This document shows positions 47,601-58,654 of a DNA stretch of 64,000 bases, piece by piece. The position numbers and the translations under genes were made by a program. Every line of letters starts with the position of its first letter. Position 1 is the stretch's first letter. The notes below the pieces were generated by a model, which was not told where the DNA came from, did not search any database, and saw only the letters and a list, made by a program, of their open reading frames with translations. The stretch comes from [Phialemoniopsis] sp. UDSM-2020 (Eukaryota > Ascomycota > Sordariomycetes > Thyridiales > Thyridiaceae): assembly GCA_018873225.1 (NCBI GenBank), contig JAEILZ010000001.1, forward strand, positions 3,844,001 through 3,908,000. Reading direction: 5' to 3'.

Positions 47601-49922
47601 AGTAGTCGAGTTGTACGTCAGACAGCTCTACGCGCAGGATCTTCTCGGTCTTGGGCGGGAGGTCCGATTCGACGGTCTCCTTGGTACGCCGCAAGATGAA
47701 GGGGGCGATGGAAGCATGAAGGAGCGAGAGCTTGGCTTGTGTCTGCCGCCTCTTTTCTTCATCCTTTTCCTCGTCTTCCTCTTTGGTCTCCTCCTGGCCG
47801 AGTTGTTCTAGCTCTTCGTCTATCATGACCTTTCCGGGGTTGAGGAAGTCAAGCAGTGCTGAAAGCTCGGCCAGGTTATTTTGAATGGGTGTGCCGGTGA
47901 TGAGGATCCTGCACGGCACACCGAAGCTGACCAGCTTGGCGTATAGTTGAGAGTCCCGATTTTTGAGCCTATGAGCCTCATCGACGGCAAGGACTTGCCA
48001 TTTAATAGTGCGAAGAAACTCCCAATCTTGTAGAATGAAGTCGTAGGACGTTACCAATACGTTGAACTTGGGCTTCTTGGGATTCCCATCGACGAGGAGC
48101 TCATAGTCGCGTATGGTATTGCGTGCAGCTTCGGGTCCGAGATAGACCACGTAGTTCAGATCAGGCGCCCACAGTGAGAAGGTATCACACCACGCGGGAA
48201 TGACACTGAGAGGTGCAACGACGAGGAAAGGTCCTTGCTGATCACGTTCATTTCGCAGCCAGCTCAGGAAAGAGACTGACTGAACCGTCTTACCAAGACC
48301 CATCTCGTCGGCAAGAATAACGTTGTTGGCACGGGTCCAGTTCAGGGCAAGGAAGTTCAAGCCCTTCAGTTGGAACTCTCGGAGCTGTCCGCCTTGAATG
48401 TAGTCGGGCTGCGATTCGAGTTTGGTCATCCTCGAACGGCTAGCAGGGTTTGCCTCGTACTTGTCCGATTGCCATGACCGTGCTGATCTATCCAGGTATT
48501 GATCGATCTTGTCCTGGGCATGAGAGCTGACAAGCGCCGCAGCCTCCCAGGTGCAGTCGTCGTATTGAAGACCTTTCCATTTGATAAAGTACTCTTCGCC
48601 ATCGTCACCGCGGCGAGAAGCAACAACTCTCTCAACCTTTGTGTAGTCCTCGTGTGCTTCTTCCTCGCGCTCACGATCAAGGAGCCACTGTTCCCTTTGT
48701 TCGGGACTTATGTCTTCACCACCAAATCGCATGTCTAACTCGTACTCGACAAATTTTCGGTAGTAGTTCTCAAGGCGGCGGAAGCCACGAAATCCGGCGA
48801 CGCTCTCGGTCGTTTCCCAAGTGTCGTGAAGATGTGATTTGCCTTGCCATTTGATGTAGTACTCGAAGTCATGACGGGTAGAATCGGGTGTCAACTCGAC
48901 ACCGTCTTTCTCACGATGTCTGATGATCTTCTCGATGTACGGTGAGTCGTCTTCGATTCCGGCACCGACCCAGTAGTTGGGAGTCATCTCATCCTCGTCA
49001 TCTTCTACGTCGCTCTCTTGGTACGCGCCTGCCGTGACTTGCGCCGCACGGCGGCTTGACCAGCGCTTCTCTGCAAAGGCCAAGGCGGGCTGAGCCTCTT
49101 GCTGGCGGCGTGCTTTCTTTTGGAAGCTGCGAGCACGAGCACCACCGTAATTATCGGAGTCGGAGTCATCTAACGAGGTATGGCGCACGGGAGTATCTCG
49201 TTTCGAGGCTAGGGTGTGTAAGAGTCAGGCTGGATAGGAGACAATAGGGGCAAGAGGTGTTGGCATACAAGGTTGGGACAGCGCAACGCGTCGCTTCTTG
49301 CGTTTGGCAGCCGAGACAACATCAGATTCGGACTCCTCGTCATCAGAATCAACCTGAAAGCAATTGTCAATATACGCGACAACTAGTGATAGGGCTGCCT
49401 GACTTACGATTTTGCGGCGCTGGGTCGGACGTGTCTGCAAGGGCTCTGGTCAGGTTACATGGACTTTGTCAAAAAGCGCGATTTAATGTCAAGACCTACA
49501 CTACGCCGTAACCCATACAGCTCTGGGTTTTCCCTCATGTAATCGTCCTCTAACACCACGGCGGGCGCTTTGCGCTTAGGAGCCCTTTGCGATTCGCCCG
49601 AGGAGACGGCGTCTTCCTCTTCGATATCGTTGTCCTCGTGTATGCTCTGGGCCGACGCAGGGCTGTCGGCCATGTCGAAGTCAGCATCATCAGATGCATC
49701 GTTATTAACGGACTCCGAGTCGTCATCTTCGTCGGCGATGTCAGCGTCGGCATCTCGATAATCGGCGGGGCTGGCCGGTCTCGGCGAGACTACGACTTCG
49801 GCAGCCTGTACGTCGGAAAGGTCGCTCTCGTCCGGATGGCCATTTGTTTGGACTGCTACGATATCGCTCTTCGGAGAAGACGCTATCCCATTAGGAGGAC
49901 TGGGCTCCGGGGAAGTTGACAT
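44657..49922 (-). CDS. CHD1: Chromodomain helicase CHD1
   Basis: ATP-dependent remodeller that spaces nucleosomes behind elongating polymerase II. Five exons: 49922-49500, 49434-49408 (27 nt), 49353-49269, 49208-45095 and 45035-44657; 1675 aa. An acidic disordered N-terminus (about 1-250) is followed by two chromodomains (about 257-310 and 365-420; FEYYIKWQGKSHLHDTWE and EYFIKWKGLQYDDCTWE), the SNF2 ATPase with DEMGLGKT and VDEAHRLKN, helicase-C with [20 protein letters not shown], then SANT-SLIDE (RNLIRALFRYGSLDDREEEI) and a CHCT/DUF4208 domain with FLSSIWPVNEF across the last intron. The tail is RE/RD-rich. The first ATG in frame is MSTSPEPSPPNG. All family modules are present. Confidence 0.95.
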
Positions 49923-51778
49923 CTTCCAGGATGGTTTTGGAACTCCCTGCTCGAGAACGACGATGTCAGCCAAAGGATTCTCGCAGAGTTTTTATGTTTG
50001 AGTACGACCACGGAGAATGACACGTGTTGGGCGACTAATAAGCAAGTGATATGAAGCAGAGAAGTTCGGAAACGAGCCAAGCGATGTATTTGTCGCATCA
50101 GGCGCGTGTAAGTGATGATGGCAAGGCTGTTTCGTGATGGGAGAGCATTGAGGCCATGTGCAGCGCTACCAGCCAGATTGGGAGCTCTTTTGAGGATCGG
50201 AACATCAAGAGGGCTCGATTCCATCAAGAGAGATGTCTCTAGTATCCATATATGAGGTGTTTGAGTCGACGAGCCAGGTCGCATGTGCCCAAACCTATGG
50301 GCTTGATTTACACAGGTGACAAGGTACCTGATGGGACAGGATGAAGGGAGGCAGCAACACAGGGAGAAGCTTACAACTCATGAGCAGACAGTGAACAGGA
50401 AGCAGAGATGAGTCCGTCTTCCCTGTCGCTACGCCTATCAACAGTGTTGGTGGATGGAGGTGGGGTGGCAGACCAAGTCCAAGGTCTGGGGGATGGTTTA
50501 TGAAGAGAAGCGGAATATCACAATGCAGTGGTGGAGGATGGAAAGAACTGCATGGTCTGCCACACTTTTCCGGGCGGGTACGTACCGATTGCCCGTGCCT
50601 TTTTTTCTTCGGGGCTGAACTGAAAAAGGGCGCACAGACCAACAAGGCCAACGCTAGCTGCTGTTACCCGTCCCTGTCCTTGAAGATGAAGTGGCAGCCT
50701 CAGGCATAGATACGATACGATGCTGTCCTCTCCGTGTGCTTCACACGCGTGTGTTTTGACGGTTTCAGGCCATGAGCTGGAGTGAATCCAGTGTTGTTCA
50801 ACAAACGTCACGAACAACGAGACTGGTTTGGTATAGGATAACTCATGCCTTGGCATTATTCCTTCTTTTTATACTTGTCAACCTTTTTTAATTAGGTGCT
50901 AGATAATTTCAGCATGTCACCGTATAGCAATGTCCAAGCCAGGTAAAATGCGATGCTGTCAAGGTGAAGACCAGCTGTTATAGCACGGTAGCCTTTTATC
51001 TAACATAAGTATCTGAAAACTCCCTGATGCAGTACCTAGGTAGTCATCATTTCTTACGAGAACACATCATTCAGATTGAGGGATGGATGTTGAAGGGACC
51101 TCGTCCTGCCATATGGTCTTCCATGGCTTACTTGCATCAGATCCAACAATGCGCGTCAGATCATCTACAAACACGCTGGTTTACATGGATACTTCAGTCC
51201 AGAAAATTGAATCCAGGCAACATCGCGACCGCAGATAGTGACTCACCCTAGGAATCTCCTTGCCTTATGGCAAGTCGGTCATGCCTTGCAGCCGTGTGTA
51301 AGTGGTAGGCAGCGGCAGCATTGCCCAATCCCGAGGCCTTGTTGATCTCTGTATTTATGGCGGGTGCTCTAAATGGTCGAGTCTAGGGCTCCCGAAAGCA
51401 AGTGACCTATCAGCCAGCACCGAATTTCGATGACTGGGGCCCATTGGAAAACAGTGGGCATTTGGTGGCCATCTTGGGCGCATGCGACGGAAGCCCCTCC
51501 ACTGATTTTTGCCCTGCCCCGCCACAAAAACCTGACGTCGCGCTCTTGCTGGCCCCATAATCACCACCTGTGATTTTTCCGGCCTCGTTTTCTCGCCTCT
51601 TTCTAATTGACCGCCGTTCTTTTCCCCTCGTACCTGGCTCTGGAGTTTCTCCTCTGATTCACCCCTCTGCGAGGTCTCCCGGCCGCCTTTTGCCTTTGTC
51701 GTCAACGTCAACTTCCCGCGAGAAGGCTTAAGTTTTCTTTCACCTTTCACCCCACCAAAGTCTGCCAATCCTGTCAAA
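49923..51778. other. Divergent region, CHD1 and RLI1
   Basis: A 1.86 kb spacer with no supported gene. It contains a 12-bp palindrome CACACGCGTGTG at 50743-50754, which embeds an ACGCGT (MCB) box, and C/T-rich sequence at about 51540-51720 before the RLI1 ATG. Confidence 0.45.
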
Positions 51779-54050
51779 ATGAGTGACAAACTTACTCGGT
51801 ACGTCTTTGCGCAAAGTAGAGACCTAGAATGGTGAATGCTTCTTTGGAGATTGCGCACATGCTAACACAGTCTTTCCTCCTATAGTGTTGCTATTGTCAG
51901 CAGTGACAAGGTCCGTTCCTGATCCGACACTTTCCCCTCCTTGCGATATCGATGATGTGCGATACGTGGCATTATGATGTACAATGCGACCTGGTAGAAG
52001 GAGATAGCTGACCTTGAAGTTGGGGATTTACAGTGCAAGCCGAAGGTATGTCAAAATCTTGTCTGGCCAGGGTCTCTCACAAAGGGCGTTGGGCTAATTC
52101 AAAGGCGCCACAGAAATGTCGGCAAGAATGCAAGAAGTCGTGCCCTGTTGTGCGCAGCGGCAAGCTGTGCATTGAAGTGACTCCCGACTCCAAGATTGCT
52201 TTCCTCTCGGAGAGTCTTTGCATTGGTTGCGGTATTTGCCCGAAAAAGTGCCCGTTTGGCGCCATCACCATTATCAACCTTCCCACCAATCTCGAGACCC
52301 AGGTTACCCACCGATATTCTGCCAACAGCTTCAAGCTCCACAGACTGCCCATGCCCAGACCAGGAAATGTCTTGGGTCTTGTTGGAACCAACGGTATTGG
52401 CAAGAGTACCGCTCTCAAGATCCTCAGCGGTAAACTTAAGCCTAACTTGGGTCGATTCGAGAACCCACCTGACTGGGAAGATGTGATCAAGCACTTCAGG
52501 GGTTCGGAGCTGCAGAGTAAGTGACGGACGCCATTTCTTATATTGCCCCTGCAAACACATTACTTACACTGCCCAGACTACTTTACCAAGCTCCTGGAGG
52601 ACGACCTGAAAGCTGTTGTCAAGCCCCAATATGTTGATCAGATCCCCAAGGCTATCCGTGGTCCCCAAAAGAGTGTCAAGTATCTCCTCGAAAGCCGAGC
52701 CTCCCTCGACAACTTGGATGAAGTCTTGGAGACTCTGGAGCTCAAGCACTTGTACGAGCGTGACGTCAATCTTCTGTCTGGTGGAGAGCTGCAGCGTTTC
52801 GCTATTGGTACCGTCTGTGTCCAGAGTGCCGATGTGTGAGTTATGGATGCTTCCCCCCAATTTCTGGAGTTTGTCTAATCTTGGAAACTAGTTACATGTT
52901 TGACGAGCCTTCTTCCTACCTGGATGTCAAGCAACGGTTGAGTGCTGCCCGTATCATCCGCTCTCTGCTTCGGCCGGATGACTACGTTATCGTCGTCGAG
53001 CACGATTTGTCCGTGCTTGACTACCTCTCGGATTACGTTTGCGTGCTTTACGGAAAACCCGCTGTCTATGGTGTCGTCACTCTGCCTCACTCCGTTCGTG
53101 AAGGTATCAACATCTTCCTCGATGGCCACATCCCCACGGAGAACCTTCGATTCCGCGAGGAATCATTGACCTTCAGGATCTCGGAGGGAGCTGACGAGTT
53201 CATCGCTGATCGATCTCGGGCATTCCGATACCCGGCGATGGAGAAGGCCCTTGGTAACTTCCACCTGAAGATCGATGCTGGCGACTTCACCGACTCGGAG
53301 ATTATTGTCATGATGGGTGAGAACGGTACCGGCAAGACCACCTTCTGCCGTCTGCTTGCTGGCGCCCTGAAGCCCGATGGTGCCAAGAAGGTTCCAGAGA
53401 TGAAGATCAGCATGAAGCCGCAAACCATCACTCCCAAGTTTGAAGGCACCGTCCGTCAACTGTTCTTCAAGAAGATCCGCCCTGCTTTCCTGTCGCCTCA
53501 GTTCCAGACCGACGTTGTCAAGCCTCTGAAGCTCGACGACTTCATTGATCAAGAAGTCAAGAACTTGTCCGGTGGTGAATTGCAGCGTGTCGCTATTGTC
53601 CTGGCCCTTGGTCTGCCCGCCGATATCTACTTGATTGATGAGCCTTCTGCCTACCTCGATTCCGAGCAGCGTATCATCGCTGCCCGCGTCATCAAGCGCT
53701 TCATCATGCACGCCAAGAAGACTGCTTTCATTGTCGAGCACGACTTTATCATGGCTACGTACCTTGCTGATCGTGTCATTGTCTTTGACGGCCAGCCTGG
53801 TATTAAGTCGCACGCCAACACTCCCGAGTCCCTCCTAACCGGTTGCAACACCTTCCTCAAGAATCTGGACGTCACCTTCCGCCGTGACCCTGTCAACTAC
53901 CGCCCGCGTATCAACAAAGCGAACTCGCAGCTCGACCAAGAGCAGAAGCTCAGCGGCAACTACGTAAGTCTTTTCCCGTCTCTACCATTTCTGGCACACT
54001 TGTTAACACCCTCGTATAGTTCTTCTTGGAGGAAGACAAATCATCTTGAA
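51779..54050 (+). CDS. RLI1: ABC protein RLI1/ABCE1, ribosome recycling factor
   Basis: Splits ribosomes after termination and aids initiation; essential and cytosolic. Seven exons: 51779-51798, 51886-51910, 52034-52045 (12 nt), 52114-52516, 52577-52835, 52892-53963 and 54021-54050; 606 aa, the usual size. The N-terminal domain binds two 4Fe-4S clusters: a first Cys in CKPK, then CRQECKKSC, and [15 protein letters not shown]. Two ABC domains follow, with Walker [10 protein letters not shown] and GENGTGKTT, signature LSGGELQR in each, and Walker [12 protein letters not shown] and [11 protein letters not shown]. The C-terminus ends FFLEEDKSS. The first four exons cover only the start of the FeS domain, and single-exon reading would miss the first cysteine. 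Confidence 0.96.
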
Positions 54051-54992
54051 AGGGCGTCCCAAAGGGCACCCCTGAGCAACAGTATTTTCCTCCTCGTCAT
54101 AATCAGCATGATGCATTGGGTTCCGGAGTTGTCGGCGTTCAAAACGGAAAGGAGCGCTTGGGAGGCGCCTCCGGGCATGAAATAGGTTTAGAGGAGGGTG
54201 GCGCGACTGAGGACGACGACCCGGACGACTAACAACGGCGACGGCGGTCTATCCCCTGTTGTCTGGTCCTACGAAAGCTCTGGCCTCGAATTATCTCTGT
54301 TTTTGACGTCTCGGGAGTGACTCTACAAACTTTGTTTGCAGGTCACCGCCCACTTTCACTTTGTGTTTTCTGGCTATAGTCACGAGAGCCATCTTTCGTA
54401 GATTGAGGGACAATGGGTCAAGCAGGGTGATCGCCGTTCGGTCTCCACGGAGAAACATGGCCGTGGATGCCAAGGCTTAGATCAAGTGCACACGAGGGCA
54501 ATCGAGCCGAGTGCACATATTGTGAAAATGAAAAACACCGGGTTACTTAGGTAGTCTAGATACGAGACACTCGACGAATACACGCAACTTTTTGTGTATT
54601 AAACACTATCTATTTGGCAATCTAAAGCCACCAGAAAAGGAGAAGGTAAGATCTGTCAAGTAGAGGGGTGAAAGAGACACACACCACAGAAGAAGTTGTA
54701 TTGCCTTTCGGTCTGAGTGCGGTTTGGCAATTGTCGCACAGTGATAGTTCACTGCAGAACCGTGGAGCCTGAGCCATAGCGGCTTTCGTCCCTGCTATAG
54801 TTTGAGCATGTAGAAGGTTCGCAACTTATACGTACTCAAGACAATGTAGCCGCACTCTCGATGAAAACAATCCCAGCCTCCAAACGCCAAAAATCGAGGT
54901 GACCATGACCTCCACGATTGTTTTGAGAAGCGGTGAACTGCAAAGCATGGTTAAGAAACGGTTGGAACGAGGGAGTCATGAAGTCTGGCCAT
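54051..54992. other. Convergent 3' region, RLI1 and PRP40
   Basis: About 940 bp between stops, with 3' UTRs of both genes. The frame shadows of the PRP40 Arg-rich tail reach into it. No gene is recognised. Confidence 0.5.
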
Positions 54993-57877
54993 CTAGTCCT
55001 CCTCAATTTCACCCTCCTCGCTGCCGCTATGCACGCCAGCAGCATCCTCTTCCGCCGCCTTGGGAGGGGGCTGTGGAGTAGCCGTCTTTCTCGAGCGGGC
55101 GCGCTGCTCCCGGTCGCGCTGCGGAGTGCGCTCCCTTGAATCGCGAGGACCGCTCGGGGATGCCGGTCGAGGCGGAACGCCTCCTGCGGGTGGAGTGTAC
55201 TCCCGACGGAGTCGCTGGAGGAAGTTGTTAGCTTGGCGCTGGCCAAACCACGTGTTTTCGGTGATTCTAACCTTGTGTTCACGAGTGTCTCTCCTGTCCA
55301 CGTCGTCGTCATCGCCGCGGCGGCGACGGGTAGAGGATGAGGTGGATCCGGGTCTGTCGTCACCGTAGTTGAGCTCGTCGGCATTGCGGTCAGTAGTGGC
55401 ACGGCGCCGGTAAAGCCGTTCCCGCTCTTCTTCCCGATCTCGTCGCTCCCTATCATACGCACCGGGTCCTTCATCGCGTCGCGATCGAGGAGGGCGATCC
55501 TCATCGCGGTATCGGTCACCGCGGTCATCACGCCGGTCGCGCTCCCGCTCCCGATCTCTGAGCCTGTCACGATCGCGGTCGCGATCACGCTCACGTTCAC
55601 GCTCGCGGTCTCTATCCCTCTCGCGCTCACGCTCGCGATCTCGGTGGGCATCGTAGTGGGAGTCAGATGGTCTCCTATCGGACAGCAGGGTCTCTGCCAT
55701 GCTGGTCTTTCGATAGTTGCGCTCGCGCTCGGCAATCGCCTTACGGCGGTCTGCTTCATACGAGTCTTGCTCAGGGCTACGACTGCGGCCACGGCCGCCA
55801 TGGCGATGAGATCGCTCACCTCTCTCTCTCTCACGATATGAGCGGTCGTCTCGCTCGCGCTCGCGCCGTCTGTGACGGTCACGGTCAGCCTCTTCTTCCT
55901 TCTCGCGCAGGCGGCGGAGGTATTTTTCAAAGGCAGCTTGAACCGCATCTTCGGAGGAGACTGCTTGGAATTCCTCAGTCTTTGCGAGACGGGGCTTGAT
56001 CTTCTCATAAGTATCCTGCACCGTGATGGGGGGTTCCAAACGCTTCATCAGAGATCGCAGATCATCCAAGGCTCGGCGCTGCTGTCGTTCCGCCTGTCGA
56101 TCCTCGTCCGACCGTCGTTCTTTCTTCTTCTCTTGCAGCTACAAACGAGCTTGATTAGTGATACGCTGGAGTACGGGAAGTGGGGAGACAGAACTTACGC
56201 GCTCAAAGATCAATGTTAGGATGTCTCGGTCAATGTTAGCAGTACGTCGATCATTTTTCATAACCGAAAGGAAGTCATCGAAAGTGGCCTTAGGAGTAAC
56301 CTCGAAACGAGCGTCCTATTGCAGATGTCAGTCACAGCCCAGAAAGGGGTCTGGAGGGGGTTGGGGAAGAAACATACATCAATGACATCTTCGACGTCGT
56401 TGCGAGTGCCCCGCAAAGCACGTTCCTCTTCCTCTACAAGATCCCAGAATAGCTCTTGAGGTGTAGAGCCACCCAGACCAAGCATAGCCTTGTAACGATC
56501 ATCATTTTCGACCAAAGGATAGATCTGGGTCCATTTCGTACCGGCTTTGATCTTGTGGTTGCGACGAAGCTCAGTAAGCAAGCTAAGGAAGCCGTCTCGG
56601 GCCTGGCGTTCCTTGCGCAACTTCTTCGTCTTTTCTTCCTGTCTGGAATCATTGAAAGCACGCTCCAGGGCCTTCATATGAGTCTGGAAGACGGTCAGAA
56701 GATCAAACCTGCTCAAGGTTTGGAACTTTTGATCATTTTTGAAGGGCGGCGTAGCTGTAATGAGATCCTGCGCTTCAGACCAACGAGTGTACGGCTCAAG
56801 GTTAAGCTTGGGGAGAAGATCAATCAAACCGTCCATAGCGCTCTTATGCAAGGCGGCTTGCTGTTCTCGGTGCGTTTTCTTCAGCTCGTGAACATAGTCC
56901 TCGAAGAGCTGGCGACGTTCATTCTCATTGTTGGTAGAGCGGAAAATCGTCTCACCTTCAATGATTGGCCGTGCTGTCTTCCAGTGAGTATAGTGCTTGA
57001 TTTCTGGATGACTCTTGAGCATGGTCGCGAAATCAGCACGTAGCTTGGTCAATCTCTCTTTAGCTCGCTCCTTGTCCTGCGCGATAGCTTCGTAGCAATA
57101 CTTTTCGAATGCAGCCTTCCGCTCGCGGGGATCCTTGATCGCCCGATATTGAGGATCCTTGACAATGACACGCAACGTTTGCTCCCACGTCCAGTCGAGT
57201 TGCACCTTGCTTTGACGGAGCAGTTTCACGAACGCGGCCTCGGCCTCCTCTGGGCTGTCATATTCGGGCTCGTTGCTCTCCGGCACGAAAGCTTGCGCAC
57301 GTGGATCGCCGAAGGTCAACTGGCGGGCCTCGGGGACTACGTCTCGCTGATCGCGGCTATCGTACCGCTGGTCACGGCTTTCATACCGCTGGTCACGGCT
57401 ATCGTACCCGGAACCTCCGTAGCCTCCTGCAGAAGGGCCAGCTGATGGAGTCCTGGAGAGAGGTTAGTTTGAGGTCTCTTACAGCATTTTGGGGTGAGAC
57501 TTACGCTGGGGTGGTGGGAGTGCCCGTCTGACCAAGTGCCTTTTTGTAAGCCTCTGGCATTTCCCAAACACTTTGTTTTGTCTCCGTGTGGGACCAGTAT
57601 TTTCGTCCACCCTCGGCAGTATATTCTTTCCATGGCTGGTTTGCTAGAGCGCGCTGTGAAAGACATCAAAGGTCAGCTTTGTCCGGGGCAATGAGAGCAG
57701 GCGTCCGCCGAGACTAGACATATCACATACCTCAGCTGGGGTCATCATCTCCTCCGGCTTCGTCCATTGGGTGGCTTTGGTGGCGGCGTTGTAATAATAC
57801 ACGCGACCGTCGGGGGTTCGGAATTCCTGCCATGTGGAAGGGGCCGCCTGGCCATAGTGGCCGTTGACGCCGTTCAT
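54993..57877 (-). CDS. PRP40: Pre-mRNA splicing factor PRP40 (WW-FF protein)
   Basis: U1 snRNP-associated factor bridging 5' splice site and branch-point proteins. Exons: 57877-57731, 57653-57505, 57452-56378, 56315-56199 and 56138-54993. Two WW domains lie at about 15-43 (WQEFRTPDGRVYYYNAATKA) and 55-83 (PWKEYTAEGGRKYWSHTE). Short YDSRDQR/YESRDQR repeats follow, and several FF domains run from about 150 to 490 (AFVKLLRQSKVQLDWTWEQT). The C-terminus is a long RE/RD/RS-rich tail, longer than in yeast Prp40 (583 aa). As drawn the product is 877 aa. A stop-free 57-bp segment, 55215-55271, has a strong CTAAC branch and CTCCAG acceptor; if spliced, the product is 858 aa. Nuclear. Confidence 0.92.
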
Positions 57878-58654
57878 GATCAACCTGTCGCTACTCTCTA
57901 GTCGAGTTGTGATGCAGCGATTGTTGGACGACTTGCTCACTCGTGGTGATAGGGAAGTCGATGCGGATGGGAACGTCTTCAAAGTCGCGACGATTTAGAA
58001 GAGGCTGAAGAAATTCACCTCTTTTAGGAGTTCGAGTTGGTCGCGCTAATCTGCGATAGGCAAAGTGATAAGCGCGACCTTAGGTGGAGCACAAACCTTC
58101 CCCAGCATACGGTACGGAGTATCAAGTGCTGAAATCGCCAATTCAGACAGCCGCCGAGAATTAGCTGCCCACGAATTAGGGGTCCTTACCATAAATGCGC
58201 ATGTAAAACAACTAGGAAACTGAAAAGAGTCGTTGTTTCGTAAATTATACAGTCATCTCCTTGAAGTAGTTAATGGTTGTCATCACTTCTGAGCTACCGA
58301 GGTACTGAGTACTTTAAATTTATCTGAATAAAACTAAAGTACTCGGCTTGTAGTTGCGGTCTCCAGGGAGTCGAGAGCGCTGTAGTGATGGGCGTAGGAC
58401 GAGTGGGCCCTCAGACGGACCTCAACTCGTGGTCGTGCATCAACGCGACATCAATATCTCGAACAGCAGTACAGATCTCCACACCTTGTGACCGCACAGC
58501 AAGCGTAAGACCTTAGTGAACAAGTCGCATCAACAAGGCATACAGTTCTTCCAGCTTCTACACACCGCAATCGAGCGTAGCCGCAAGCGACACAATACAT
58601 CGAAGCATGGATAGCTAAGGAGCTCCAGCTGAAACCCCTCCTCGTTACTGCAAC
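57878..58654. other. Divergent promoter, PRP40 and TRS65
   Basis: A 777-bp spacer between two start codons, so both promoters must fit here. No gene or RNA is recognised. Confidence 0.5.

Noticed and set aside
54836..56008. 390-codon open frame on the minus strand
   Set aside because: It overlaps the PRP40 last exon in another frame; the RE/RD repeat DNA keeps several frames open. The PRP40 frame continues the FF-domain protein, so this one is a shadow.
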